Assembly (NCBI GenBank): GCA_024403175.1 | Contig: JAKSSI010000089.1 | Coordinates: 1 to 6,075, forward strand | Direction of reading: 5' to 3' | DNA length: 6,075 bases | DNA from: Clostridia bacterium | Lineage (GTDB): Bacteria > Bacillota_A > Clostridia > Peptostreptococcales > Anaerovoracaceae | Part shown: positions 5,103 through 6,075 of the stretch, one piece after another | How positions within the stretch are numbered: the stretch's first letter is position 1 | How the letters are laid out: every line of letters begins with the position of its first letter | The notes under the pieces: model-generated | Told to the model about the DNA's origin: nothing | Databases searched by the model: none | The model's input: the letters and a program-made list of their open reading frames with translations, nothing else | Program-made: the position numbers and the translations under genes

Positions 5103-6075
5103 ATGATCGAATTAGTAAATCTATCGAAAAAATTCACAACTTCAGAAGGCGAAGTAGATGCTCTTAACAATGTGTCGCTGTCCATTGCGGATGGCGACAT
5201 ATTTGGCGTTATCGGCATGAGTGGTGCAGGTAAATCTACACTGGTTCGCTGTATAAACCTTCTTGAACGCCCAACAGAGGGCAAGGTAATAGTAGACGGA
5301 GTAGACATGATGAGTCTTTCCGATGCTGCTCTTAGAGAAAAGAGACGAGACATTACAATGATTTTCCAGGGCTTCAACCTCTTAATGCAGAGAACAAACC
5401 TGGCAAATGTATGTTTCCCATTAGAGCTTGAAGGCGTAAAAAAGGCCGATGCTGAAAAGAAAGCTTACGAACTTTTAGAGCTTGTAGGTTTAAAGGACAA
5501 GGCAAAGGCTTATCCAGCACAGCTTTCCGGTGGTCAGCAGCAAAGAGTTGCTATTGCAAGAGCTTTGGCTACAAATCCAAAAGTTCTTCTTTGCGACGAA
5601 GCTACATCTGCACTGGATCCTAAAACTACAAACGAAATATTGGCACTTATTAGAGATATTAATGCCAGACTTGGAGTTACTGTAGTAATTATCACTCACT
5701 CTATGAGCGTAGTTGAAAGTACTTGTAAGCACGTTGCAATTTTAGACCACGGCGTTGTAGCTGAAACAGGTGATGTTTCTGAAATTTTCAGCAACCCACA
5801 ATCTGCTGCAGCAAAACGTCTTGTTTATCCAAATTCCGAAAAGGAAACTGTTGCAACTTATGAAGGACATGATTACTTCATCAGATTAGTATTTAACGGT
5901 GAAGAAACAACAGATAAACCTGTTATTACAAGTCTTGCCTTAGAAAAAGGTATCGCTGCTAGCATCATTGCTGCTCAGACTACAAACATCGGTGGACAGA
6001 CTTTCGGTAGTTGTATACTCGGTATTGATGGCGACGAAAACACATTTAAGGCTGTCATGGATTACCTGCACGCTG
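5103..6075 (+). CDS. metN: Methionine ABC transporter ATP-binding protein MetN, 3' end outside the window
   Basis: The 324 visible codons start at ATG 5103, one base after the metQ stop (TAATATG). There is no strong ribosome site, so translation is probably coupled to metQ. The cytoplasmic ATPase domain shows Walker A GMSGAGKST (38-46), Q-loop Q89 (FQGFNLL), signature LSGGQQQR (141-148), Walker B VLLCDE (161-166), the ATSALDP D-loop and H-loop H199. From about 256 (HDYFIRLVFNGE) a NIL/ACT-like domain begins. In MetN this binds methionine and shuts the transporter down when internal methionine is high. Its TFGSCILGIDGDE and AVMDYLHA segments are visible, so only the last few residues are likely missing. 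It looks like an ordinary MetN. The permease gene metI would be expected next. Confidence 0.96.
   Translation, partial: MIELVNLSKKFTTSEGEVDALNNVSLSIADGDIFGVIGMSGAGKSTLVRCINLLERPTEGKVIVDGVDMMSLSDAALREKRRDITMIFQGFNLLMQRTNLANVCFPLELEGVKKADAEKKAYELLELVGLKDKAKAYPAQLSGGQQQRVAIARALATNPKVLLCDEATSALDPKTTNEILALIRDINARLGVTVVIITHSMSVVESTCKHVAILDHGVVAETGDVSEIFSNPQSAAAKRLVYPNSEKETVATYEGHDYFIRLVFNGEETTDKPVITSLALEKGIAASIIAAQTTNIGGQTFGSCILGIDGDENTFKAVMDYLHA

Noticed and set aside
1..6075. CRISPR array, insertion sequence, tRNA or rRNA
   Set aside because: No regularly spaced repeats, transposase motifs, terminal inverted repeats or cloverleaf-forming stretches were seen.

Overview
The window looks like the chromosome of a low-to-moderate-GC Bacillota, most likely an anaerobic clostridial lineage. 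The grounds are strong AGGAGG-type ribosome sites, a TATAAT promoter with an extended -10, an LTA-synthase-type membrane sulfatase-fold protein, a lipoprotein-type methionine binding protein and typical clostridial residue patterns. All complete genes lie on the + strand.

Layout. (1) 1-294, minus strand: the middle part of a SEDS (FtsW/RodA/SpoVE) protein. Its frame opens just after a stop and lacks the first several membrane segments, so it appears 5'-truncated. Its codon use (ATA and TTA rich) differs from the rest of the window. (2) 324-354: a clear hairpin plus T-tract terminator with no + strand gene in front of it, then a good sigma-A-type promoter. (3) 406-1248: a double [4Fe-4S] cluster protein related to epoxyqueuosine reductase, overlapping by four bases (TTGA) with an LTA-synthase-family gene (1245-2855). 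That gene is cut by an in-frame TAA; the same frame continues as a plausible family C-terminus to 3050. (4) 3122-4153: queA, the queuosine pathway enzyme that makes epoxyqueuosine. (5) 4256-5101 and 5103-6075+: metQ and metN, a methionine ABC importer operon behind a near-consensus promoter. metN runs off the window, and metI would be expected downstream.

The most remarkable feature is MetQ. Signal peptide and lipobox are normal and the length (281 aa) is normal, but the mature domain is in the wrong order. The half that is normally C-terminal (from the VPNDTSNEARALLLL motif to the QDYIKKTYPDGSVV end) comes first. It is joined by a short linker to the half that is normally N-terminal (VTVAATPEPHASIL to EPMGLF...KTLDALK), and the protein then stops exactly where the other half would ordinarily follow. 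This is what a natural circular permutation of the MetQ/NlpA fold would look like, followed immediately by an ordinary metN.

Functionally, QueA and the Fe-S protein may both serve tRNA queuosine modification (inferred). The LTA-synthase-like protein and the SEDS fragment concern the cell envelope. MetQ and MetN import methionine. No tRNA, rRNA, CRISPR array, insertion sequence or SAM riboswitch was seen.
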